From NCBI GenBank assembly GCA_905221605.1, contig CAJNDS010002162.1, positions 227,281 to 291,280 on the forward strand: a stretch of DNA of 64,000 nucleotides, written 5' to 3'. Below the pieces are notes generated by a model. The model saw nothing but the letters and a program-made list of their open reading frames with translations. It searched no databases and had not been told where the DNA came from. The stretch's first letter is position 1. Each line of letters begins with the position of its first letter. The translations under genes were made by a program, and so were the position numbers. Shown in pieces: positions 50,286-61,002 of this stretch. This DNA is from Symbiodinium natans. Its lineage: Eukaryota; Sar; Dinophyceae; Suessiales; Symbiodiniaceae.

Positions 50286-52764
50286 ATATGTGTGTGATCT
50301 TGTTCAGCACTCGAATACATGTCTTTTCTGCTGCGACATAGAGTTCTATCGCCGTCTGCACACAGCTAAGCCGCTGGCAGTGTCCAAAGACTGATCACAA
50401 CAAGGTTTTAGGGTTTAGACACCCCACCCCGCCCCCACCACCACCCAAGAAACAAAATGCAACAACGTACTACAAGAACATAGTGACAACAACGAAAAGC
50501 ACACAGCAAAACAAACAACACAATCTAGAGTGGAGAGTAGAAGTAAACGGACAAATTGGCGAAGCTGGTAAAACTAAAAGTACAATACAGCAAATGAAAA
50601 ACACATGCAACACCCCCTTATCAAGAGAGGCGCGAAGCTCTGAGATCGGGGCTCAGCCAGTGGCAGTGAGGGTTAAGGCAAAGTGGGGTTGATCAAAAGC
50701 GCGGGCCCCTTGTCTTACACTGAATTTACGGGCGCAGGCATCTGCTGTGGTTACCACCCCCCCCCCCCCCCCCCCCGTCCAAAAAAAAAAAAAACAACAA
50801 CAAACAATCGGGAACCAGTGTTGCCAGCGCAAACGGGTGAGCTTCTGTCTCTGAAGAAAAACAACAAATAAAACATGTCGCGGCCCGGCCAAAACCGCAG
50901 AAACATCCACACAACTGACAAACAAAAGCTCAAATAGAGAGTTTTGGGATGAACGAGCTGCCCATCATGGTGATGGTCTCTGAGAATGGGCCATGTGACT
51001 GATGTGTTGTTCTGATCGCCTGAAGTGAAGTGCGCACGCAAGACACCTAAAGCGCTCAGCCCGAACACTTGCACCCTCTTAACTATCTCAAGCCAGGAAC
51101 CCCAAAAGACCCCAGGGCTGTTGAACAGTTGAGCCCACGATCAATAGACCCAAACTTGAACCCTCCGACCCTAAACGCCCCAAAACGTAACCCCGAGACC
51201 CGGACCAGGTACTTTGGCAGCCGTTCCACCCTCAGATGCAAAGGGGGTTTAGGGTTTAGGGTTTATGGGGTTTAGGGTTTGGGACCCAGGGCATTTGGTT
51301 TGGGCTCAGGGTGCAGAATCCGAAACCCTGACTACGGCACCTTGAAACTGGAGCGCACCCTCCACCTGAACGGCAGGCGAAGCGCACCTTGCAGCCCTCC
51401 CTTCACCCTTAACCCCAAAAACCTTAAATAAGAAGGCCTTTTGGTACCCCAAACCCGAAAAGACAGAGGCCTTAGGGTCATAGGCTCAACCCAAAGAAAT
51501 GTAGAATTGGGGTTTCTATGGTACACCGAAGGTACAGAAAGAGACAGGAGCGATTGCCAATACAGGCAAGCGACAATACTGACATCTCCGTGTGCGCCTC
51601 CCTGGCGAACAGGGCTGGGAGATGTCGGGCTGGTAAACTATAGGTTACCCCTGGGCCCTACGAGTGACCATGTGATAATAAGGGTCCCCTTTTTTGGGTT
51701 GGTTACTTGATAAGGGAACCTTGAACCAAAAAAAGGGAAAGGGTACCACTGGGCTGCGAAGCAAAGGATCGAAAAGAACAGGGAGGCTACCCCTGAAGCC
51801 AAACATAGTTCCCCTTGTATTGAACAATGTAAAGAAGCACACCATAAACCTTAAACCCAAACTCCAAAACCCTACAACTGCAGTCAGCAATGTGGGGTGA
51901 GGGAGTCTCACTCTCACTCGACCGCTTAAGCAGCATAATGTGATTTGAGTGTGCGTATGTATATCTATATCCATATAATATATACATATACATATATCTC
52001 TCTATGCATGTCTGCGCCTGCGTGTATGACTCGGGCAAACCTTCCAGCCCTTAGTCTAGGACCTCCAGTACTAGCTTTGGGGGTTCCTACGATAAGCATG
52101 TCTAGCTTGAGGGGGGATAAAATGCAAAATATTGGGCCCCCTATGGGGGAAGTACGCATACAGCGTCAGCCCACCTGCATTTGCGTCGGAGGCCGGACTT
52201 GATGTGCTCGCTCTGGCAAGGTGCAGTGGCTCGGGGGTCCCAGGGAGGCTTCCGGTCAGACTTCATTGCTTGACTTGGGGTGGAGAGGGGGGGGGGGGGG
52301 GATGCCCTTAGCCTTAAACTTTAAACTGGTGATTGGGTTGCCAAGAATGGCTTTTTGGCATCAGTTAGGGCGCGGCTGCTCCGATCTAGGACTGTCATTT
52401 GGGGGCGTAGGATTTCGCGTCTTGTGATAAGACCGATGAATTGGCCCCTTCTTATGTTGCCCTAGACCATGCGTAGTTAATCAGCAACCTGATATGGGCG
52501 TTGATCTAGATGATGGTACCCTTATGGGGCCCCTTTTATAGTATGCATTTCTAAGTCTAGACTCGTGTGCGCAAAAAAAGAGGCCACAAAATTGGATCAA
52601 CCTCTTCGAAGCAGTGGGGCTACTAGCTGCTGAGATCTTAAGGCCCTCCAGGCCACAGAACTCAAGATCCCGAGATCCCCACATCAATCCCGGAAGCCTC
52701 GCGCGAATACCTCAGTCGCTCTTACAGACCCTGTGTAGGGTTTATAGGGCTTCAAGCAACCCAC
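50286..52764. other. Non-coding; homopolymers and fold-back
   Basis: Contains a C-run of about 20 (50757-50776) followed by an A-run, a TTTAGGG block (51247-51290), a fold-back at 51683-51747 and a G-run (52288-52301). No gene supported. Confidence 0.4.
51683..51747. repeat. Fold-back related to the head of the 14.4-kb unit
   Basis: GGTCCCCTTTTTTGGGTTGG faces the near-inverse CCAAAAAAAGGGAAAGGGTA across about 23 bases. The right half (TAAGGGAACC, then AAAAAAGGGAA, then ACTGGGC) recurs at about 107-160 and 14460-14520, so this is a dispersed family. Confidence 0.5.
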
Positions 52765-52845
52765 TTCTTCCAGTCCACGGTAGGCGGCAGCACCCCGAAA
52801 GAAAGGAGGCGGCTGCTGGAAAGGGTCTACTTCGTCGTCGCTTTC
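52765..52845 (-). CDS. Exon, acidic/proline segment (ESDDEVDPFQQPPPFFRG)
   Basis: 81 bases, phase 0. Acceptor CAACACCCAG|GAA and donor GAA|GTGGGT. The peptide continues AAAYRGLEE. It looks like a disordered acidic linker. The donor lacks the AG|G pattern of the other exons. Confidence 0.4.
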
Positions 52846-54506
52846 CTGGGTGTTGAGGACTTCGGGGTTCATAAACAGCCCAGGGCCCCAGGGCTTCGAG
52901 TGTTGTCGGCTTACTTGAATATAGGACTTAGAAGACTCTATGGTGTAGGGCACCCTAAACCCCAAACCCTCGACCCTAAAAGGCTGCAAGCTGGCTTAAG
53001 CCACCCTCTCCACATCGAAGTCCGGCATGGTGCCAGCGACCGGCGGCTCCACCTGGAAAGTTCGTGGTTGCACAAGCATTGGAACAGTCTAGACAGGCAT
53101 GGGGGATGCTGCCGGGTGAAGCGACACCCCAACCCCTAAATCCCTAAAGCCTTGCACCGTTCACGTTGAAAAAAAACAAACAAACCCCAAAGCCTAAACC
53201 CCACACCCCATAAACCCCACCGTAAACCCTAAACCCCCAAACCCTAACCCTAAACCCCAAACCCTAAACCCTAGGTTTCTGGGAGGAAGGGCCCCAAGCG
53301 ATCGAGGTTGTGCGCCGCACCTGCCCACCCCCCCCCCCTCCCCCGCCATGCCCCCGCATCCCCATAACAAGATGGGCTCATAAGGCGGCACAATTGGGGT
53401 ATTATCTTATCGGGCACTTTATACTGATTTTGGAACCCTGTAAATTGAGCTGTTTCTTAGGATTTCAAGTGCTCAAAAATCACAAAATATTTCCAAATGC
53501 CCCTGGGTACTTGGGGGGGCCGATGGGCCCGTGCGCCCTACAACAGCGTGACCCACTCCCTATAACCCCCCCCCCCCCCCCCCCCCCAAACCCGTACCTT
53601 GAACCCTAAACCCGAAGCCGTAAACCCTACACCCCAAACCCTAAACCCTAAACCCTAAACCCTAAACCCTAAACCCTAAACCCTAAACCCTAAACCCTCC
53701 CTGGCAAGGTCAACTTGCCCAGCCCCAGGAGCCTGCAGAATGCCGAGGTAGGACCGCCGCCTTTTGGCACAGAAGGACGCCAGTCCTGATGTGGGTGGTT
53801 CCCGAACATCGGGGTACCTTCTCCCTACTTTGGAGTAGACCCCGGGAAAAGAAGTATATACTTTTTAGGTATAAGTTGCTATAATAGGAATTTAGGGGCA
53901 CAGAGCCAAACAAGTATTAAAGCATAGTACTCCAAAACCCAGTTATTGGGGGTCTTGTTTATAAGGGAAATCCTACTATTTGGGGATCTATATTAGTAGG
54001 GGTCCCTTACTTTCGTGAACTCCCATGCTAAGGCTTGGGTTTGGGGTGACTGGAGGGTTTACGGCTCATGGGTCAAGGCTTACGGCTGAGCGCCAGATGC
54101 GTTTTGTGTCCACCACAAACAGCTCGCGCTAGTGCGCTTAAAGCAGCTGCTTAATGCTGCTCAGGCTCCTCCCCTCCCAGCGTAGCTATCTGTTGTTGTC
54201 CAATTGCTCAATTGCCGCAAGACAGTAGCTCCTTGGAGATCCTTTTGCTGGGAAGGTGTTTCTACATGAGTGTTTATGCTAGATATCTATGCAATGCGCT
54301 TCTCCCAGTTCGCCTTCACTTGCATAACAAGACCTACGGTAGTTTCATGCACTCGTCTCGCGGTGAATTCCCTGTTGGTGAATCTCGTGCACCGCTGGGT
54401 ATGCATGGCCCATGCCCGTACTCCTTGGCAAAGTCTCACCCAAAACCCAAAACCCAAAAACCCGAAAACCCTAAACCCTCAACATGCCGGCGGCACTTCG
54501 TTCAGC
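52846..54506. other. Non-coding with telomere-like blocks and C-tracts
   Basis: CCCTAAA blocks at 53218-53272 and 53635-53697; a C-run of about 19 at 53569-53587; a fold-back at 53963-54008 (AAGGGAAATCCTACTA and its near-inverse). A possible terminal exon (VEPPVAGTMPDFDVERVA, then stop) lies near 53003-53059 after the acceptor CTTTCCAG; low confidence. Confidence 0.4.
53635..53697. repeat. (CCCTAAA)n block
   Basis: Nine consecutive CCCTAAA units, the cleanest telomere-like array in the right half of the window, flanked by ordinary sequence. Confidence 0.9.
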
Positions 54507-54554
54507 CTCTGACTCGATACCTTCCAGCGTCACCGCTGCAGCTTTTCGCTGTCC
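54507..54554 (-). CDS. Micro-exon (GQRKAAAVTLEGIESE)
   Basis: 48 bases, phase 0. Acceptor ACAGTGCAG|GGA and donor GAG|GCTGAA; an alternative AG|GT donor lies inside it. Helical, charged peptide. It is the next exon candidate after the pair at 55163-55332 on the minus strand. Confidence 0.4.
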
Positions 54555-54679
54555 CTGCACTGTGGCGATGCAGGGAGCAACGGTCAGAAGCGAAGGCGCA
54601 AGAGGAGAAACAATTCACATACGCATCGCTGCAAACCAAAATAGGAGTGTGTAATCTGAAGTAATATATTTAAATATAG

Positions 54680-54705
54680 GACCCCCCCCCCCCCCCCCCC
54701 CCCCC
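54680..54705. repeat. Poly-C tract of about 25
   Basis: A long uninterrupted C-run. Similar runs occur at 50757, 53569, 52288 (G) and 62635; such tracts are prone to length error. Confidence 0.8.
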
Positions 54706-55162
54706 GCGGCTTCCGCGCCGGAATTCGCACGTTCCAAACTGCATAATGTAATCGGGAAACCCCATCATTTCGGGCCGAGGTGGTTGGAAAAGCAGCTGCT
54801 TCCTTTGTTGCTGGTGTTGCTGGCTGCTGGCTTCCTGTATACCAGCTCAGACTCTGGCCGCACATGGAGAGTCCACAAGTGTCTAATTACGCAGCCCCCT
54901 GCCTGCAACCATGGTGTGGGGGGAGATTTCCTATTCTGAAGTGAACATTATAGCTCTTCAGGGGGCTCCAACCTGGCTGCCCTTGATCCTGCAGAACCTG
55001 TCCAGCCGTTTGCCGGCGCTGGACCCCGTTTGGGGTTGCGCCTTGGGGCTTGAAAGGGTGTTGCACTTCTTCAGGTGGGGCAGGCACCCCCTAAACCCTA
55101 AACCCTAAACCCTAAACCCTAAACCCCAAGCCCTGAACCCTGCCTGAACCCTAAACCCCGGC

Positions 55163-55210
55163 CTCCTGCTCCAGCCGGAAGGTCTCGATCTTGGCGATCT
55201 CTGCCTCGAC
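55163..55210 (-). CDS. Micro-exon, coiled-coil-like (VEAEIAKIETFRLEQE)
   Basis: 48 bases, phase 0. Acceptor GCTCATCAG|GTC and donor GAG|GCCGGG; TTTAGGG repeats begin a few bases into the downstream intron. It joins in frame after the exon at 55297-55332 to make a continuous heptad-like peptide. Confidence 0.55.
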
Positions 55211-55296
55211 CTGATGAGCTGTCAAGCTTGGGTGAATAGGACTTAAAGGGCTGAAGAGGGAGGGGAAGCACTGTGTACCGCCAGGACAGCAGGAGC

Positions 55297-55332
55297 CTCC
55301 GCAATCTGCTGCTCCAGGGCATCACGCTCGGC
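55297..55332 (-). CDS. Micro-exon, coiled-coil-like (AERDALEQQIAE)
   Basis: 36 bases, phase 0. It has a pyrimidine-rich acceptor, TTTTCCCTTCAG|GCC, and a GAG|GCTCCT donor. One of the best-supported micro-exons: good acceptor, clear heptad composition, and in-frame continuation into the next exon. Confidence 0.55.
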
Positions 55333-56584
55333 CTGAAGGGAAAACAGGGGATCCCCAAGTTCAAAGCCCTGAGCTCTGAGGGGCGACAACATTCCAAAAG
55401 CCCGCAACCTATGAGCCAAGAAACCAGGAATATCCAAAACTCTAACCCCTGAAGACGGAACAAAAATCAAACCAAAGCCTGTCTGTGTCTGTGCCTGTGC
55501 CTGTGTCGGTGTCTGTGTGTTTGGGGGGGGAGGGGGGGGCACCTGATCTTTGCACCCCAAAGCCTTTGCCGAAGCGGCATCGCCCTCGTCAGAGTAGGGC
55601 AATGCACTCAGCCCTGACCCGACAACACTTCAAAAACCCTAGAACACAAGGCTTACGTCCCCCTAAGCCGATCAGCAAGAAGGCTCGAAGATGCGGCTTA
55701 GGGGCAGCCAATTCCTTGATCAAGGCTACTCGGGATGGGGCCCTAGGCCCTCGAAACCAAACAGCCGGGCACGGGGCCACGAGCTCCTCGGGCATCTCGA
55801 TCGGCCTGGGTGTCGAGAGCCTGGGGCACTGCCGGTGGTAAGTTTAGGGTTTCGGGATTAGGGTTTCGGGTTTCGTAAGCTCTGATTCCCAAACCCAGGC
55901 CACCTTTCAGGGACTGGGGAGTTCGGATCTTCCATTGTCGGGGCTTAAGGGGGTTTAGGGTTTGGGGAGCTTCGGGGCTTAAAGGTTCAGGGCTTCAGGG
56001 GGTAAAGCTGGCAGTTGGGACTTGCATCTTTCTGATGGCCCATGGTGGGTCCCGAAACGCGAGATCCTAAAGCTACTCCGCCCTACAAGACCTACAGTCT
56101 GAAATGGTCAATTGGCACATGCCCCTGAAACCCCAAATGCTCCGGGGCTGTACAGTAACAACGGCCCCCAGCCAGTGCTTGTTTTGGCAGATTCTCGTAT
56201 GATTGTAGAGCCTTGGCATGACTCTCAGGACTCAGGAAACCAGCCGAAACGGAAGATTTTGGGATGTCTTTGGTGAACCCCTCTCACCTTGAAGTCCGCC
56301 AGCCTCTATGGACCCTGCGAGGCTATGCGGGCGAGAAGCCTGCTTCAGAATTCCGAACGATAAAACTAACAGTTCCACTCTGGAAGAGGAGAAGCACCGA
56401 GGGCACAGACAGAGAGACCAAGAGAGAGCCAGCCAAACTGCGGGTCCCGGACCGTACCCACCCATTCCGTTACAAAGCTGTTTGGGGGGGGCTTATAACC
56501 AGAACCCCACATGAATCTAAGTACATAATTCATAAGACTGCTATCGTTGGAATCAGACTGTCGACTGCCATGGCTGTTGAGGTC
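55333..56584. other. Non-coding between micro-exons
   Basis: Contains TTTAGGG-like stretches near 55845-55875 and 55955-55965 and G/T microsatellites at 55480-55540. A possible further exon ends at CTTCAAG|GTGAGAG (near 56288) with a canonical GT donor. Confidence 0.35.
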
Positions 56585-56632
56585 CTGGGAAATGGGCCCG
56601 TGCTCGCGCTTCAGATCCTCCAGGTAGGGTGC
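56585..56632 (-). CDS. Micro-exon (APYLEDLKREHGPISQ)
   Basis: 48 bases, phase 0. Acceptor CACCTGAG|GCA and donor CAG|GACCTC (a GA donor). Helical first half. Medium-low confidence. Confidence 0.4.
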
Positions 56633-57956
56633 CTCAGGTGCAGGTCGAAGGGCCCAGAACTTAACCCCCGTCCTCCTCGCATAAAACCTCCCCACCCCAA
56701 AATTACAAAATGGTGTGATATGCTATGTGGGGAATACCTACTTAGAATCCGGGGAGAGGCTAAGGGTTTGGGCTTGGTGGGTTTGAACTTCAAGGGGTTT
56801 GCAGTCGGGCGTTTCAGGCTTCAAGGGTTTCGTGTCTCCCCCCTGCACAGCCCCAACAGCCCCAAGACGGTCTGGGAGGGAGTTGACCCTAAACCCTAAA
56901 CCCCAAACCCTTCACCCTAAATCCTAAACCCCTAAACCCCAAACCCTAACCCCTGAACCCTGAACCCTAAACCCTAAGTGAGGATGTGCTGAGCTTGCGG
57001 CGATCATGTTCTCGCGGCCATGGCCTTTGGCCTGCATGTCTCGGGACATTCTTGCTCTCGGGGATTGAGGTTTAGGGGTCAGGAGTCACAAGGCAACGTT
57101 TAGGGTTTAGGGTTTGGGGTTTAGAGTTTAGGGTTTAGGGTTTAGGGGCCAGGAATAACAAGGCAACGTATAGGAACAACACGGGACAACACTGACTGGG
57201 GATGATTGGTTCTTTCGAATCCCGTGCAACTCAAGTTGTTGACACAAAGAACGCCGTAGTGAAAATGACATTCATTAAAAGTTAACCTTCTAAAGGCCTG
57301 AACCCAACTTCCAATCTTAACTACGTGGGCTATTGCTCTGCCATTCGCGTCGCATCAGGGCTGACGGTTAAAAACCGGGGCTTAGGGCCTACTAGCTCCG
57401 GTTTTCAAGAGGTTCACAGCTGCGCAGCAACAGCACGAGCGCGCGCTCTAAATATCAGGTGATAACACGCAGTAGGCATTGAGCTGGCAAAACCAAAGAG
57501 AGAAAAACAAAAAGAGAGAGAGAGAGAGAAAGAGAACGGGGAGGCAGGATTCTTAGGGATATCTGTATAGCACATATGTACATACCTCTCTGTCTCTCTC
57601 CCTCTCTCCAGCTTCACCCTGACTTTATAGTGCGGATCTTCAGCTTCGCCCTAAGCTATCAACTCCTCGGCTTACGCGTCGTACCGAACTCTTGGTTGCA
57701 GAGGCTTCAGGTTTGGGGGGGCAACTGTTGAGCTGTGATGATGACAGCAAGCAACCAAATTGTATGTAGCTTTCCGAGCATCGACTCGCCAGAAGTCAAG
57801 GGAGCCAAAAGACGTTTTCAGATGCTGAGCTCTCAGAAAAGCTCAAAGCTTCTAGCCACAAAATCGGCTGTACACACTCAGCGGCTACAGTCTGCATGAA
57901 GAACCTCTGCTCCATGAACTACCACGAAAGCAGGCGGGTCCTCCTCGCTCAAATGC
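56633..57956. other. Non-coding; telomere-like blocks; 3' flank of DVNP gene 2
   Basis: CCCTAAA block 56886-56978, TTTAGGG block 57098-57150, GA run 57514-57530. Bases 57908-57956 match the flank of DVNP gene 1. Confidence 0.4.
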
Positions 57957-58729
57957 TCAAGCCGCAGCGTAAATCGCTTTGGCCTTCGCGTACAGCGCCT
58001 TGCCCTGAGTGGTCTTGCCACCCACTGCGCAGAAGCCCTTTAGGCCCAACTCCTTCCTAGCTGTCATGCATGCATCGAGCCAACGCTGTGCAAACTGCTT
58101 GAACAGCGCTTTGCCTTTGGCGTGCTGCTTCTTGGTCACCACCTTTCCGTTCTTGTTCTTCATCAAGTCGCCCTTCTGGAGGCCGGTGGAGGTCTTGTCC
58201 TTGCAGGCTTTTACGCCGTTGACGATGCCAGGGCAAACAACGCATGAGACATGGAGGCTTCTAGGACCCCAAGTCAAGGCCGAAGCGTACCTCAAAGTTG
58301 GCCTCTGGGAGGACTCATAAACCGTGTACAGCTATAGGTTGGGTTCAGGGCTTGTAGTTGAGAGTTGGATGCCAGTATCCTTGCGACCCTTGAAGACGAC
58401 CATCTTTGCCAGCTTCCCGCGGGCGATCTTGCTAATGGCCTTCTTCTTCATCGCCTGAGGCAAAGCTCCACGAGGTGTGCCGCGCAACTGCAGGCACATG
58501 GTTGGCTTCTGAGTTGATGCTGACGAAACGACTTAAATGGGGTTTACCGAGTTTACCGACTATAGGCTTTAGGAAGTTTCGGGTCCATGAAGTCCACTGT
58601 AATTACTTGCAGTTCTGCACTGGTTCAACAGAGCATTCGGCCCGCCTTCATTCCCTTCATGGCCTTGGCCTTCATGGGGCTTGCCCTTGCCTTCATGACC
58701 TTCATCGCCGTCTTCATGGGCAAGGCCAT
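57957..58729 (-). CDS. DVNP: Dinoflagellate/viral nucleoprotein (DVNP), gene 2
   Basis: Three exons: 58646-58729, 58380-58454 and 57957-58199 (84, 75 and 243 bases; 133 residues). Exon 1 is a Met-Lys repeat (MALPMKTAMKVMKARASPMK, then AKAMKGMK). Exon 2 differs from gene 1 only at the last Asn-to-Arg (FKGRK). Exon 3 encodes the same 80 residues as gene 1, with no base difference seen by eye. Intron 1 (191 bases) is GC-AG; intron 2 (180 bases) is GA-AG, with the donor CGCAAG|GATACT and the acceptor TGCAAG|GACAAG inside a 7-base direct repeat (GCAAGGA). It lies about 10 kb upstream of gene 1 in the same direction. Role as for gene 1: basic DNA-binding chromatin protein. Confidence 0.8.
58200..58379 (-). 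other. DVNP gene 2 intron 2 (GA-AG, 180 bp)
   Basis: GCAAGGA occurs at both ends, so the exact cut cannot be fixed from sequence, but any choice that restores GRK-DKTST leaves a non-GT donor. The repeat looks like the target duplication expected of an introner-like insertion. Confidence 0.6.
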
Positions 58730-59360
58730 GGCGAGAGACAAGGCGGTGCGGTTCGCAGGATTCTGGGGGGGCAGGCTGCCAGGAGCCAAAGACGGCAGGC
58801 AACATCAGGCCCCACGGCCCATGGCTTCGTTTTTCGAGAGGGGTGACGGGGGGGTGGGTGGGGTGGGGGGGGGGGTGGGTGGGGGTGGGGAGGGAAGTCA
58901 AGATAAAGCCATGCCAAGGCATCTGACATACGGGCCGCTTGTCAATCTTTCTGAACGAGAACGAGGCATGTCTCTCCCTCCTTCACCACTCAGACAAAAA
59001 AAGTACAAGTAGCGCAATTTGATGAGACCCTTTCAAAACAAGTTCTTTTGCAAACCAGGCATCTATTCGGGCACCCTAGTTTCAGAACAGCACCCGAAAA
59101 CACAAAACCCAATACGAAGTTAGCCTAAACCCGAAACTTGAAAGCCCCAAAACCCAAACCATGGAGAAACCCTAAACCCTAAACCCTAAACCCTAAAACC
59201 CTAAACCCGAAAACCCTAAACCCTAAACCCTAAACCCTAAAACCCTAAACCCTAAAACCCTAAACCCTAAAACCCTAAAACCCTAAAACCCTAAAACCCT
59301 AAAACCCTAAACGCTTAAATCCTAAATCGTAAAGCCCAAACCAGAGAGAGGTTCGCAATC
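58730..59360. other. Upstream flank of DVNP gene 2; G-tract and CCCTAAA block
   Basis: G-rich GGGGGTGGG tract at 58846-58895 and an extended CCCTAAA/CCCTAAAA array at 59168-59312. No gene. Confidence 0.5.
59168..59312. repeat. CCCTAAA/CCCTAAAA array
   Basis: About 20 units mixing seven- and eight-base forms (CCCTAAA and CCCTAAAA), just upstream of DVNP gene 2. Length variation suggests replication slippage. Confidence 0.9.
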
Positions 59361-59402
59361 CTCCTCAAGCATCTCCATGGCCACAGGGTCCAGGGCATGG
59401 AC
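59361..59402 (-). CDS. Micro-exon (VHALDPVAMEMLEE)
   Basis: 42 bases, phase 0. Acceptor TTGGGGCAG|GTC and donor GAG|GATTGC (GA). Helical peptide. Confidence 0.4.
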
Positions 59403-60143
59403 CTGCCCCAAGAAGCCCTTATGAACCCCACAAGAGGCTTAGGGTTTAGGGTTTGGGGTTTAGGGTTCGCGGCATATGGGTTTGGGGCGTGGGGTTCAGG
59501 GTTTGCCTTGGCTTCTTGCACTTGTGCCATTCTGCCTGTGGCTCTTATGTATTGTAATCTTGCAAGACAATGGTGACCATGCACTAGCAGCAGAACTATT
59601 GCATGGCATGATGCGCCATGCGCTTGATGTAGTAGTACTAAGGTTGTTCATTAGTTTAGCCTCTTTGTTGAGACTCGAGCAACAGAGCTCACGGTGAGCC
59701 AAACAAGCTTGGGGTTTTGGGCTTGGAGTCCGCGGCTTCGGGCTTGGTAGGGTTGCTCAGGCTCTGCGGATCAGCTTTTGGGAGTAGGGACATCGGGTTT
59801 TTGGGTTTTCAGGGCGCGCAGCCTTGTCGGGGCGCTGACCGCGCTCGACAACTTCCAATACCTTGGAAGCTACTGGCTTGAGTTTAAACTTAGGGTTTTT
59901 GGGTGCTTGGACATGTGCTTGTAGGTCGGGCGAGGGTGATTTCATTTTGGTAACCCCGAAACCCCGTTGGCCTTGCGCTGCAGTCCTGTGTTTGGGAATA
60001 TGGGTTGCGTGTCGGCTAGTTGCAGCGCCTCATTTTGGCAGGTATCATGGTTCTCCAAACTGACGAACTGCAGGAGCATGTATAGAGAACTTGAGAACAG
60101 GTTGAAGTTGAACCTCAAAGGCCAAACAGGCCCAAACAGCGGC
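59403..60143. other. Non-coding; no gene supported
   Basis: One TTTAGGG stretch at 59440-59466. Short open frames have no domain character. Confidence 0.35.
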
Positions 60144-60188
60144 CTGCTCCAGCGACTTCAATCGAACCTGCACTTGGTCGTGCTCCAC
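60144..60188 (-). CDS. Micro-exon, coiled-coil-like (VEHDQVQVRLKSLEQ)
   Basis: 45 bases, phase 0. Strong acceptor GGCTTTTGCAG|GTG and donor CAG|GCCGCT. Clear heptad-like spacing of V/L residues. Confidence 0.55.
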
Positions 60189-60945
60189 CTGCAAAAGCCG
60201 GAGCATGGACCCGGCTGAGCTGACCACATACAGTACACGCCACAATCAAAAGAAAGCGAGGGTCGACCAAAACCAGGTTTGCATCGATGCTCACTACAAC
60301 AAAGGCCGAAGAAAAGCAAGCAGGACGGAAAGCACAACTTGACTCAGAGAGCGACCGAGGCGAAGCACGATCACCCTCTCGCACACATAAACAGAGAGTA
60401 GTCAAGATGCAAATTGCTCGATCTGAGACAGCGAGCACAGAGAGACAGACAGCCGACCGCCGAGAGGGTCAGGGAGAGAGCCGATGCGGGAGTCGGGAGC
60501 TTCTTCTGTCCGATTTCAACTCCACTTCCCAAAGAGACACGCTGGATCTTGTGTTGCTATCCTCTTGGGGTCTTAGAAGCGGGGCTGAGATACGTTCACC
60601 CGTACCCGCATACTTCCCCCTGTCCATAGAAACCCGTCAGCTGCGCCTTCAGCCTCTAAACCCCAACACCCCCAAAACCTCGACTCGATACGCCGCAGCA
60701 CCCAAACACCCCAAGCAACCCTAAACTGGGGGACTCACGGGACCCTCAAAACTTGAACTTGTATGGTTCTTGGGGTCAAACAGGGATTAGGACCGGTAGA
60801 AACCAAAAATTCGTACAAGGCCCCAGATAATTACTATGCTCCCCTTAGAACCTTAATAAAGAAAATATTTTTGATATCCTCTTGGGTTTTATAGAAACAA
60901 AAACATAATTCCCAAAGGGGGTATAGGATATGCGAAGGGTGAAGC
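60189..60945. other. Non-coding; no gene seen
   Basis: Mixed composition, few telomere-like repeats. A plus-strand open frame at 60287-60724 looks like chance. Confidence 0.35.
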
Positions 60946-61002
60946 CTTGAGCTTGGTTTGCTTCCGCGTCTTCCGCTCGATGCGCTGGCGAAGGTCCGCG
61001 AT
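60946..61002 (-). CDS. Micro-exon (IADLRQRIERKTRKQTKLK)
   Basis: 57 bases, phase 0. Acceptor GCTGCCAG|ATC (lacks the usual G after AG) and donor AAG|GCTTCA. Highly basic helical peptide. Confidence 0.45.

Noticed and set aside
49248-50361. Open frames of repeated THTYTHLH or YSYSYS
   Set aside because: Direct translations of GTGTGTAGGT, GAATAT and ATATGT microsatellites.
57957-58295. Single-exon basic protein starting at the upstream in-frame start
   Set aside because: The residues before DKTST are intron translation; comparison with the other DVNP gene and the separate Met-Lys and ISKIARGK exons gives a better three-exon model.
57957-58729. Bacterial HU-like dinoflagellate histone-like protein (HCc) instead of DVNP
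   Set aside because: The GLxKxDLxKNKxGKxVxKK and GGKTxxGKALYAKAK pattern fits my memory of DVNP and not the HU fold.
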